NCBI RefSeq assembly: GCF_001854325.1
Contig: NZ_CP017755.1
Span: 496,001-560,000 of the forward strand
Length of the DNA stretch: 64,000 nt
Source: Cupriavidus malaysiensis
GTDB taxonomy: Bacteria; Pseudomonadota; Gammaproteobacteria; Burkholderiales; Burkholderiaceae
Direction of reading: 5' to 3'
Below are positions 1-9,800 of the stretch, one piece after another. The notes under the pieces were generated by a model that saw only the letters and a list, made by a program, of their open reading frames with translations, did no database searches and was not told the origin of the DNA. Made by a program: the position numbers and the translations under genes. Position 1 is the stretch's first letter. Every line of letters starts with the position of its first letter.

Positions 1-1561
1 CGAGCATATGCGTGGCGCTGCGGCGGATGATGCGTCCCCGTTCGGCATCCTCGCGGCCATCCGCCTGGATGAGGTCGGCGAAGCCGATGATCGACGTCAG
101 CGGCGTGCGCAGGTCGTGGCTGATGCGCGCGAGGAAGTCGGTCTTGACGCGGACCGCGTCGTCCGCGCGGACCAGCGCTTCCCGCAGCTCGCGCGTGCGC
201 GTGGTCACCGCCTGTTCGAGTTTCTCCCGGGTTGCCTCGCGCTCCGCCAGCAGCGCCTGCTGCGTACGCTTCTGCTTGAGGACCAGCTGGCGGGAGCGGC
301 CGCCGATCACGAACGAGAGCAGCAGCAGCACACCGAGGCTGTCCCAGATCTGGGCGGTGCCGGCGCTCCACTCGGGCGAGATGAACCCGGCGACGGTCGC
401 CAGGCGCAAGAACAGCGTGGTGCAATCCGGCAGGAAGGCAAGCAGGATCAGGCGCGCGTTGGGTATCCCGCGCCGGATCCCGTCGATAAAGGAGGCGACC
501 CATACCAGGTTGCAGAGGAAGGTGCCTTGCACCGCGATCGACGCGCTGGTCCGGTAGTCGCCGAAGGCGGTCCAGGCCACGACGCCTGCATGCGCGGCGA
601 TCACCGCCAGGTAGATCCAGCGCCAGGCGCGCACGCGCTCGAAGCCCAGGAACCACAGCAGCAAGGCCGAGAACAGGGCGACGCTGGTACTGCCGGCCAT
701 GCTCGGCGAGCGCAGCACCCATTCCCCCCCTTGGGGCAGGAAGAGCGCGTACAGGAAGCCTTCGAAAGCCAGTTCGTAGACGACTTCGGCGAGGATGGTG
801 GCCGTCAGCAGCACGAAGATGCGGTCGCGCCAGACCACCGCCAGGACCGCGGAGATGACGGCCATCGCCAGCATCGCGCCTGCCAGCAGCATGTGCACGA
901 TCGCTTCGCGCAATTGCGCGTCCTGGAATGCGCCCGGCTCCCATATCTGCAGCGACAGGAACAGGGCCGAGCGGCTCTGCACACGGACCAGGTACCGCAT
1001 CTGCTCGCCCGGGGCGAGCGTGACCGGGAATGCGATCTGCGCGGACCCGATAGGCCGTGCCGCCAGCGGCGCGCCGATGCCGGAGCGGTAGCGTTTCACG
1101 GCCGCGGTGCCGGCCTCATCGACCACGTAGAAGGCGACGTCTTCGAGCCGTACCGGATCGAGCGCCAGCCAGCGCGTGACGGGCTGCCTGCCACGGTTGA
1201 CGAAGGTGCCGCCTATCCACACGGCCGAGCGGGTAAAGCCGCGTGACAGCGTGCGCGGCGTCACCGCTTGCCAGTCCGGCTGGCGCAGCACCGCGGCGGC
1301 ATCCAGGCTGTGCGAGGGATCATCGAACAGCATGAGCTCCGTCGCCAGCGGGCGCTGCGCATCGATCGGGGCGATATCGACCGCCTGCGGCCACGGTACC
1401 TTGCCTGCCGCCAGCGCCTGGTGTGGGCCGAGCATCGTGAACAAAGCGAACAAAGCGAACAGCGCGAGCATCGCGAACGACGCGAACGACGCGAACGACG
1501 GTCGCAGCAGGCACAGCAGGCGCGACAGCCGGCCGCCGGCGCGGAAGCGGGGCAGGATCAC
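1..1561 (-). CDS. 7TM-DISM hybrid-type sensor histidine kinase, C-terminus beyond the window
   Basis: Inner-membrane sensor kinase that should phosphorylate the response regulators encoded just upstream. No complete frame exists because the gene runs off the left edge; 520 residues are visible. It starts with GTG at 1561, sharing GTGA with the stop of the preceding regulator, so the two are translationally coupled. Residues 1-55 form a long signal peptide built on a 9-bp repeat; about 60-200 match a periplasmic 7TMR-DISMED2 domain; about 200-400 hold seven hydrophobic helices; a coiled coil follows; the HisKA box reads FLARISHDLRTP with the phospho-accepting histidine at residue 482. The ATPase domain, and any receiver domain, lies outside the window. 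The ligand is unknown; DISM domains usually sense small extracellular molecules. Confidence 0.85.
   Translation of the reverse strand, partial: MILPRFRAGGRLSRLLCLLRPSFASFASFAMLALFALFALFTMLGPHQALAAGKVPWPQAVDIAPIDAQRPLATELMLFDDPSHSLDAAAVLRQPDWQAVTPRTLSRGFTRSAVWIGGTFVNRGRQPVTRWLALDPVRLEDVAFYVVDEAGTAAVKRYRSGIGAPLAARPIGSAQIAFPVTLAPGEQMRYLVRVQSRSALFLSLQIWEPGAFQDAQLREAIVHMLLAGAMLAMAVISAVLAVVWRDRIFVLLTATILAEVVYELAFEGFLYALFLPQGGEWVLRSPSMAGSTSVALFSALLLWFLGFERVRAWRWIYLAVIAAHAGVVAWTAFGDYRTSASIAVQGTFLCNLVWVASFIDGIRRGIPNARLILLAFLPDCTTLFLRLATVAGFISPEWSAGTAQIWDSLGVLLLLSFVIGGRSRQLVLKQKRTQQALLAEREATREKLEQAVTTRTRELREALVRADDAVRVKTDFLARISHDLRTPLTSIIGFADLIQADGREDAERGRIIRRSATHML
1438..1500 (-). repeat. 9-bp tandem repeat inside the kinase signal peptide
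   Basis: Seven consecutive 9-bp units, variants of cgaacgacg and cgaacaaag on the plus strand, encode a run of Phe-Ala-Ser and Leu-Phe-Ala triplets (about residues 21-41) that forms the hydrophobic core of the signal peptide. Because the unit is a multiple of three, slippage would lengthen or shorten the core without a frameshift. Confidence 0.8.
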
Positions 1562-2337
1562 GGAGTTCCCCGCGCGGCGCCCTGGCGGTCGCGCGCGTTC
1601 CGCATGTCGGTCGGCGAGATGCCGAAGCGCGCCTTGAAGGCGGTCGCGAAGTTCGCGCCGCTCGTATAGCCGACCCGCATGGCGATCGTCGCAATATCGC
1701 TATCGCTTTCGAACAGCAAGCGCTTCGACTCCCGCAAACGCTCTTCGCGCACGTAATCGAACACCGTCAAGCCGGTGCAGCGCTTCATGGCCAGCGACAG
1801 CCGCCGTGCCGACGTGCTGGTCTGGCGCGCCAGCGCTTCCACATCGGGCACATCGACGAAGTTCGCCAGCACGATGGCCCGCACCTGGCGGCAGAGGGCG
1901 ACGTCGAAGCTGCTGGCCTCGGTGCCCGGCGCGGTGATGTCGGCCGCCGGCGCGGGCGTGCTCGGTTCGACCTCGAGCGTCAGGTGGATGGCGACGCGCA
2001 GGCGCACCTCATCGAAGTGGAAAGGCTTCGTGATGTAGTCGATCGCGCCCGCCTCGAGCCCGGCGACGCGTTCTTCCGGATGCCCGGACGCCGTCAGGAA
2101 GATGACCGGGATATCGCGCGTGGCCGGGTCCTCCTTCAGCTGCCGGCAGGCGCTCATGCCGTCGCAGCGCGGCATCGCGATGTCCATCAGGATCAGGTCG
2201 GGCCGGCTGGCACGCGCTTTGTTCACGCCATCCAGGCCGTCGCTCGCCATGTACACGCGAAAACCCTGCTGCCCGAGAAAATCGGCAAGCAGGCTGCGAT
2301 CACTGGGCTGGTCATCGACGACGAGGATACGGGTCAT
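1558..2337 (-). CDS. Response regulator, receiver plus AraC-type DNA-binding domain
   Basis: Cytoplasmic two-component transcription regulator of 259 residues. The receiver domain (1-120) has the acidic pair D8-D9, phospho-acceptor D52 in ILMDIAMP, T82 and K104 in DYITKPF. Residues about 150-250 form an AraC/XylS double helix-turn-helix ending in the usual F-x-x-x-F-G-x-S-P-x-x-x-R pattern. Its stop overlaps the GTG start of the downstream kinase by 4 bp, so kinase and regulator are a cognate pair. It is paralogous to the regulator at 2605-3435, from which it is separated by 267 bp holding no gene. REC-AraC fusions are less common than REC-OmpR or REC-NarL types. Targets are not known; the divergent autotransporter is the obvious candidate. 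Confidence 0.9.
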   Translation of the reverse strand: MTRILVVDDQPSDRSLLADFLGQQGFRVYMASDGLDGVNKARASRPDLILMDIAMPRCDGMSACRQLKEDPATRDIPVIFLTASGHPEERVAGLEAGAIDYITKPFHFDEVRLRVAIHLTLEVEPSTPAPAADITAPGTEASSFDVALCRQVRAIVLANFVDVPDVEALARQTSTSARRLSLAMKRCTGLTVFDYVREERLRESKRLLFESDSDIATIAMRVGYTSGANFATAFKARFGISPTDMRNARDRQGAARGTP

Positions 2338-2604
2338 GGCGCAGGGGGAGGGGCAATGGACGAATGGCGGACGCGAGGGCGAGGCGCCGCCGGCAGGCCG
2401 TTGCCGGCACGGCGGAAGACAGCGCGAGCCGGCGGCGACCGGTGCAAAAACATGGCCGTCGCCCCCTCCCTTCGGGTGGGGCGGCGGGCATGGGCTCGGT
2501 ACGATACCGGAATGCCGGCCGGGCCTGCAGCGCTGCCGCCGCGTGCCCGGAAAAAAGATCGTCCGAGAAACAAGATCGACCGATTCGCAAAGCTCGCCGC
2601 ACGG

Positions 2605-3435
2605 TCAGTTCCGCACCGCCTCGACAGCGGCGGCCTCGACATATTGCTGGCGGGATTCGTTCGGTGACATGCCGAAGCGCCGGCGATAAGCCGTCGAGAA
2701 GTTCTGCCGGGTCGTGTACCCGGTGGCGCTGGCGACTGCCTGGATGTCGATGGTGGTGCGGGTCAGCAGGCTGGCGGCATACTGCATGCGCGCCTCGAAG
2801 AGGAAATCCAGGACCGTCACGCCCGCGCAGCGCTTGAACGCCAAGTTCAGGCGCAAGGCGTTCGTGCTGAGCGCGCTCGCCAGGGACGGCAGCGCCGGCG
2901 TCTCGTGGAGCCGCGACAGCAGATGGCGGCGCGCATCGCGGAACAGGTGCGCATCGAGTGCGCTGCTGCCCGCCGTGCCGGTGTCCGCGCCGGCATCCCG
3001 GTTGGGATCGGCCTCCCGGCCGTGGCGGCCCGCCCGCGCATGGATGCTCAGGCGCAGCGACACTTCTTTCAGCTCGAAGGGCTTGACGATGTAATCGATC
3101 GCGCCCGACTGAAGACCCTGGACCCGCTCGGCCGGCCGCCCCGCCGCGGTCAGGAAGATGATCGGGATCGCGCGCGTGTCGGGTGCCGATTTCAGCAGCC
3201 GCGACGCCGTCAGGCCGTCGCAGACCGGCATGCCGACATCCAGCAGGATCAGGTCGGGAAGAATCGCCAGCGCCTTCCTGAAGCCATCGTGCCCGTCCTC
3301 GGCGAGATAGACGCGGCTGCCCTTGGCGCCGAGATACTCCGCCAGCAGCCGGCGATCGTCGGGATTGTCGTCGACGACCAGGATGCGCAGCCCCACAAGA
3401 GCGTCGCAGCGCGCCTGTGCAACAGCGTTAGACAT
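2605..3435 (-). CDS. Second response regulator, receiver plus AraC-type DNA-binding domain
   Basis: A 276-residue paralogue of the regulator at 1558-2337. The receiver has D22-D23, phospho-acceptor D66 in ILLDVGMP and K118 in DYIVKPF; residues about 180-265 are an AraC-type double helix-turn-helix. The frame is open upstream to 3543, but ATG 3435 is chosen because GGGAG lies just before it and the extra residues are proline-rich and unlike a receiver. It is the first gene of the leftward kinase/regulator cluster and is divergent from the giant autotransporter across 379 bp. Two REC-AraC regulators next to one kinase suggest either a branched phosphorelay or heterodimer control; the sequence does not say which. 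Confidence 0.88.
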   Translation of the reverse strand: MSNAVAQARCDALVGLRILVVDDNPDDRRLLAEYLGAKGSRVYLAEDGHDGFRKALAILPDLILLDVGMPVCDGLTASRLLKSAPDTRAIPIIFLTAAGRPAERVQGLQSGAIDYIVKPFELKEVSLRLSIHARAGRHGREADPNRDAGADTGTAGSSALDAHLFRDARRHLLSRLHETPALPSLASALSTNALRLNLAFKRCAGVTVLDFLFEARMQYAASLLTRTTIDIQAVASATGYTTRQNFSTAYRRRFGMSPNESRQQYVEAAAVEAVRN

Positions 3436-3814
3436 GGCAACTCCCGTGTTCGGTCTGGGTTCAGGGTGGGGGAAAGATGCCCGCCGGGGAGGCGGAATAC
3501 CGCCCTGCGGCGTTGGCCGGTTCAGGGTGGTATTTGGCGACAACCTGGGTTATCGGCCGGATTTGGACCACCTTGAGGGGTGGTCGTCCGTCAATATCGG
3601 CCCGGCTCGGCGGGCCCGCCCCGTGTCCTGCCGGGCGGCCTTGCGTGGCGCGGTTCCGCGCCGGGTTCGCCGTCCGTCAAGCACCCCCTGCGCGCGCCCA
3701 AAAAAGTTTGTCCTGAGCAAACTCCGCATGCAGTTGCGCAAAGACGCGCGCTTTCCGGCGGGATGGCCGCTTCATAGCATTGGCACCTCATTCCGACTTT
3801 ACCGAGCTCCGTCA
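3436..3814. promoter_or_regulatory. Divergent control region between regulator and autotransporter 1
   Basis: This 379-bp region carries candidate binding sites. A 12-bp direct repeat GGTTCAGGGTGG occurs at 3458-3469 and 3519-3530, 61 bp apart. A perfect 7-bp inverted repeat, GACCACC/GGTGGTC with a 6-bp spacer, lies at 3566-3585. No clear -35/-10 pair was recognised. AraC-type regulators commonly bind direct repeats, so the 12-mers are the first candidates for the REC-AraC proteins. Function is inferred from position and symmetry only. Confidence 0.45.
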
Positions 3815-6800
3815 ATGAAACGGCCATCTTTGAATCACGTATTTCGTTTGGTTTGGAACGCTGCCTCGAGCAGCTGGGTGGCCGTTGCGGAAACGGCCCG
3901 GGGACGCGGCAAGCCTGGGCGTTCGCGCTCGGCGCGCCTCGGCACGCTCGCCGCGATCGCGCTGACGTCGGCCGGCGGGGCGCACGCTGTCACGCAGAGC
4001 ATCGTGGACGGCAATGGCGCCGGCGGCTGGATGGTCGGCGTGGCCGGCCAGGCGGCCCCGGCGGTCACCAGCAACGCCATCTTCACCAACTTCGTGACGC
4101 AGGGCGGCGCCGGCAGCGGCGGCGGCGGCGGCCTGGGTGGCGTGTTCTTCGTCAACAGCGGCGCCAACCTGACCCTCAACAACGTGAGCTTCGTGCAGAA
4201 CGTTGCCCGGGGCGGCGACGGCGGCAGCACGCCGGACGTCAGCATCAGCGCGCAGACGATCGCGCTGTCGGACAAGAGCGCCTCCGTGTCGTCGGTGACC
4301 GCGTTCCAGCTGACCCCGACGCTGGTGAACAACAACGGCACCATCATGGTGACGGGCGCGACCATGAGCGCGGCCAACCCGCTGGTCCAGGCCGGCGAGG
4401 TGGTCAGCGTCGGCGGCACCGGGTCCAACACCACCACCATCTCCAGCGTCAGCGGCAACGCCGTCACCTTCGCGCAGCCCGTCGCCGTCGACAGCCAGTC
4501 GATCAAGTCGCTGACCAGCGCACAGCTGGCCGCGGGCACCAACGTCATCAGTTCGGCCAACTTCGGCGCACTGGCCATCTCGGATGTCGCGGTCGGCATG
4601 TCGGTGCTGGGCACCGGCATCCCCGCCGGCACGACCATCACCAACGTGACGCGCGACCAGAACAACGCCGTCACCGGCATCACGCTGAGCAACGCCGTCA
4701 CCGTCAGCGGCAGCCAGTCGCTCAGCCTGGTCAACGTCACGCAGTTCTCCGCCTCGCAGTTCGCCGTTTCCGGCGGCGGGCAGGTCCTGACCCTGCCGGC
4801 GACCGGCCTGGGCCTGTCGGTCGGCATGACGCTCACCGGCGACGGCATCCCGGCCGGGACCAAGATCGTCGCCATCAACGGCAACCAGGTCACGCTGTCG
4901 CAGGCGATCTCCTCGTCGGCCCTGCAGTTCTCGGCCAGCCTGCCGGCGACCACGGTCGGCCAGTCGACCATCCAGCTGACGGCGGTGGACAGCCACCTGA
5001 AGGTCGGCTCGGTGGTGACGGGCACGGGCATTCCGCCCAATACCACCGTGGTCGCCATCGACCCGGCGTCGGGCGTGGTGACGCTGAGCAATGCGCTCAC
5101 CGGCAACCCGACCGCGCTGATCGTCCAGAGCATCACCGCGCAAGGCGCGCGCAGCCTCACGCTGACCAGCACGTCGGGCCTTCAGGTCGGCATGCAGGTG
5201 AGCGGCTCGGGCATCCCCGACGGCACCACCATCACCAGCATCAGCGGCAATGTGGTCACCCTCAGCAATAACCTGACCCCGGGCGCGACCGTCACCGGCT
5301 TCCTCGCCAGCTCGCCCTACAGCGTGGGCGGCTCGCTCAACAATATCGCTGCCACCGGTACCGTGGGCGCCAACGGCGGCAACGGCGTGTCCGGCCCGCA
5401 GGCCATCGTCTACGTGACCGATGGCGAAGGGCGCAGCGGCACCAACGGCGGTTCCGGCAAGAGCGGCAACGGCGCGGCGGGCGGCAAGGGCGGCAATGCG
5501 GGTTCCGGCAGCAACGGCATCCCCTTCAACTACGAGATGACCGAGGCCGTCATCAGCGCCACCGTCGACGCCGTCACCAATACCTCGGAGGCAGCGGCGG
5601 CGCTCGCCACCTTCCCGCCCGCGGCAGCCTTGTCCGCGGCGCACGTCGCGGCAGCGGCCAAGTCCTATGTCGATCTCGGCGTCGCCATCGCCAACCTGGC
5701 GCAATGGGGCGTCGACCTCGCCAACGGCACCGCCGGGCGTGGCGGCGACGGCGGCACCGGTGGCGGCGGCGGCAACGGGTCCACCTTCTACGGCGGCGGC
5801 GCCGGCGGTGCCGGCGGCAATGGCGGCACCGGCGCGCTCAGCATCACCGACGGCGGCAATGGCGGTGACGGCGGCGCCGGTGGCGCCGGTGGCTTCGGTG
5901 CCGGCGGCGGCTCGGGCGGCGCAGCCGGGCTGGGCGGCGGCACCGGGAACGCGGCCGACGGCAGCGCCGGCGCCGGCGGCAAGGCCGGCTTCGGCGGCGG
6001 CGTGGGCAGCGACGGCGACGGCACCGGCGGCGGTGGCGGTTCGGGCTACGGCGGCGCCATCTTCGTGCGCTCGGGCGGCAGCCTGACGCTGACGGGCAAC
6101 GTGCTGTTCCGCGACAACACCGTGCTCGCCGGCTCCAGCAACAACGGCGGGCAGGCCGGCCAGGCCGCGGGCTCGGACATCTTCATGATGAAGGGCTCCA
6201 ATGTGCTGCTGGCGCCCGGCGTCGGCAATACCATCCGCATCGAGGGCCAGATCGCCGACGACAGCTCGGCCAGCATCGGCAGCGGCGGCTATGCCCCCGG
6301 CGCTGGCGCCGACCTGCAGATCGGCGGCGGCGGCCTGGTGCAGCTGGTCGGCAACAACACCTACTCCGGCAAGACCATCCTGACGGGCGGCACGCTGCAG
6401 GCAGACCTGGGCGTGGGCATCAACGCGGCCAGCAGCGTCGTCTTCAACGGCGCCGGCAACCTGGCGTCCGGCCTCACCACCAGCAACGCCGGCACCCTGC
6501 TGCTGAGCTCGGACGTGACCCAGCGCGCCGGCTCGGCCGTGCCCGGACAGTTCATCTGGAATGGTGCCGGCGGCTTCGCAGCCGGCACTTCCGCCGGCAT
6601 CACGGTGGCGCTCGGCCTGACGCCGTCCGGCACGAGCCAGACCCTGCAATGGGGCAGCTCCTATCTGTCGGCAAACTCGACGCTGGTGTTCGGCTCGGAA
6701 TACAGCCAGGGCGCGGTGCGCTTCCAGAACAACATCGACCTGGCCGGCAACCAGGGCAATGTCGCCGTCTACGGCCAGTACCTCGGCAGCCAGGGCAATA

Positions 6801-9800
6801 TCGCCCCCGATGCGCGCTACACCGCCTACCTGTCCGGCAACATCGCCAACGGCGGCCTGAACGTCGGCGCCGCCGGCTACAACGGCACGCTCTACCTGAC
6901 CGGCCAGAACCAGCTTAGCGCCTTCGTCCTGAACGGCGGCCTGGTCTCGACCATCGATGACCACGCCAATCTCGGCCACCTGATGCAGTCCGCAGGCGGC
7001 AGCGTCACCATCAACGGCGGCACCCTGGTCCTCGGCGGCGCCGAAACGATGACCACCGTCGACGTCAAGGCCGGCGGCCAGATGGTGGCCGGCGGCGCGC
7101 TGACGGCGGGCGATGTCAGCAACCGCGGCGTGATCTCGCTGGTCGACGGCGGCACCATGCAAAGCGTGACCAACAATGCCGGCGCGACCTTCGCCACGGC
7201 CGGCGCGCTGGCGGTGACCGGGGCAGTGGCCAACAACGCCACCGCCACCGTGGTGCAATCGGGCGACCTAACCGCGGCCAGCGTGGTGAACAACGGCAAC
7301 TGGACGGTCAGCGGCGCGCAGGCCATCCACACCCCGACCCTGACCGGCAACGGCAGCTTCGCCATGGCCAACGCGGCCGACACGGCCACCATCGACCAGA
7401 GCGGCAATTCCACCTTCGCCGGCACCTTCACCGGCAACGGCGCCTTCGCCAAGGACGGCGCCGGCACCCTGACGCTGACCGGAGCCAGCACCAACCTGGG
7501 CGGCACCCTGGTGAACGCCGGCACGCTGGACACCACCGGCGGCGGCACCCTGGCCGACACCGGGGCGGTGACGATCGCCAGCGGCGCCACCTTCACGGCG
7601 GGCACGGCCGATGTCATCGGCGCGGTGACCAACCACGGCACCTTCAACGTCAATGCGGTGCAGGCCGTGGCGTCGGTGGCCAACGACGGCACCACCAACC
7701 TGAACGCCGACCTGGCGAGCGCGGGCGCGGTGACCAACAACGGCACCGTCAATGTCTCCGGCGACCGCTCCGTGGCGACGACCGGCCTGGCCGGCAGCGC
7801 CTCGGGCGTGATCAACCTGGCGCAGGCCACCGACGTGCTGCACCTGACCCAGAGCGGGGCCAGCACCTATGCGGGCACCCTCGCCGGCAACGGCGGGCTG
7901 GAAAAGCTCGGCGCGGGAACGTTGACGCTGACCGGCGCCAATACCTACACCGGCGGCACCCTGGTGAGCGCGGGCACGCTCGACACCACCGGCGGCGGCA
8001 CCCTGGCCGACACCGGCGCGGTAACGATCGCCAGCGGCGCCACCTTCACGGCGGGCACGGCCGATACCATCGGCGCGGTGAACAACTACGGCACCTTCCA
8101 TATCAATGCGGCACAGACCGCGGCAGCCGTAGCGAACAACAGCGGAGCAGCGGTTACGCAATCGAGCGGCTTGAGCGCGGGCAGCGTGGTGAACAACGGC
8201 AACTGGACGGTCAGCGGTGCGCAGGCCATCCACACCCCGACCCTGATCGGCAACGGCAGCTTCGCCATGGCCAACGCGGCCGACACGGTCACCATCGACC
8301 AGAGCGGCAGCTCCCTCTTCGCCGGCACCTTCACCGGCAACGGCGCCTTCGCCAAGAACGGCGCCGGCACGCTGATGCTGACGGGAGCCAGCACCAACCT
8401 GGGTGGCACCCTGGTGAACGCAGGGACGCTGGACACCACCGGCGGCGGCACCCTGGCCGATACCGGCGCGGTGAAGATCGCCAGCGGCGCCACCTTCACG
8501 GCAGGCACGGCCGATACCATCGGCGCGGTGACCAACAGCGGCACCTTCAACGTCAATGCGGTACAAACCGTAGCGTCGGTGACGAACAACGGCACCACCA
8601 ACCTGAATGCCAACCTGGCGAGCACCGGCACGGTGACCAACAACGGCACCGTCAACGTGGCTGGCGATCGCACCGTCGCCACGGCCGGTCTGGCCGGCAA
8701 CGCCTCGGGTGTCGTCAACGTGCAGTCGGGCAGCGTGCTGCACCTGGCGCAGTCGGGTGACTCCCGCTACGCGGGCGCCATCGTCGGCGCCGGCTCCGTG
8801 GTGAAGGAAGGCACCGGCACGCTCACGCTGACCCGTGCGGCGGGCAGCCCGGCCGGCGCCGTCAACCTCGGCGGCACCCTGGTCATCAACCAAGGCACGG
8901 TCGCGCTCGATGGCGACTCCATCCTCAGCCAGACGATGAACGTGGCCGTCAACAGCAAGCAGGGCACGGTCGGCACCCTGAAGCTGGTCAGCGGGAACGA
9001 GAGCATCAACGCGCTGAGCGGCGCCGGCAACATCGACCTGGGCTCGAACCGCCTGACCGTCCAGCAAGGCGGCGACTTCTCCGGCACGGTGACCGGCTCC
9101 GGCATCTTCGACGTGCGCGGCGGCAGCTTCAACGTCAGCAACACGCTGGCGTCGACCGATACCAACAGCGCCTTCACGCTGGGCAGCAGCACCGGCACCG
9201 TCTCCGCGACGGTCACCTCGGGCAGCACGCTGTCCTTCCCGCTGATCCAGCTGAACCAGGGCGCCATGCTGTCGGTGGCCTCCGGCGGCACCGCCAAGGC
9301 AAGCACCATCGCGCTCAACTCGAACGCGCTGCTCACGGTGAACACGCAAGCCAACGTCAGCGCCGGCACCGTCAACGTCAACGACAGTGCCAAGCTGGAC
9401 GTGCAAGGCTCGCTGGCCGCCAATACCATCTCCGTGGTCTCGAACAACGCGGACGCGGTCCCGACGCTGCACCTCGGCAATGCCACCGACCACTCGGTCC
9501 TGGGCACGGTCACCGCCTCCAACACGGAAATCATCGGCGGCGTCCTGTCCGGCAACGGCTCGCTGTCGGGCAACGTGACGATGGGCGCCAACGCGCTGCT
9601 GTCCCCGGGTAACTCCCCCGGCCGCCTGCAGGTGGAGAACCTGACCCTGGGCAGCGGTTCCACCAGCAAGATGGAAATCGCCAACGCCGCCTTCAACCGG
9701 GTGGCCGGCACGGACTTCGACCAGGTCAAGGTGACCGGCGCGCTCAAGATCCAGAACGGCACCACGCTCAACATCGCCAACTACAACGGCGGCGCGGATG

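Noticed and set aside
8..1246. Long plus-strand open frame of 412 codons
   Set aside because: It is antisense to a kinase gene with clear domains and H-box; composition is typical of a high-GC shadow frame.
5360..6060. Glycine-rich repeat as a possible CRISPR or satellite array
   Set aside because: It is degenerate GGC/GGT-rich coding sequence for a Gly-rich passenger segment, with no regular repeat-spacer structure.
3812..7258. Minus-strand open frame of 1,148 codons opposite autotransporter 1
   Set aside because: Arises from repeated Gly/Asn codons on the other strand; low-complexity His/Gly/Ala sequence without domains.
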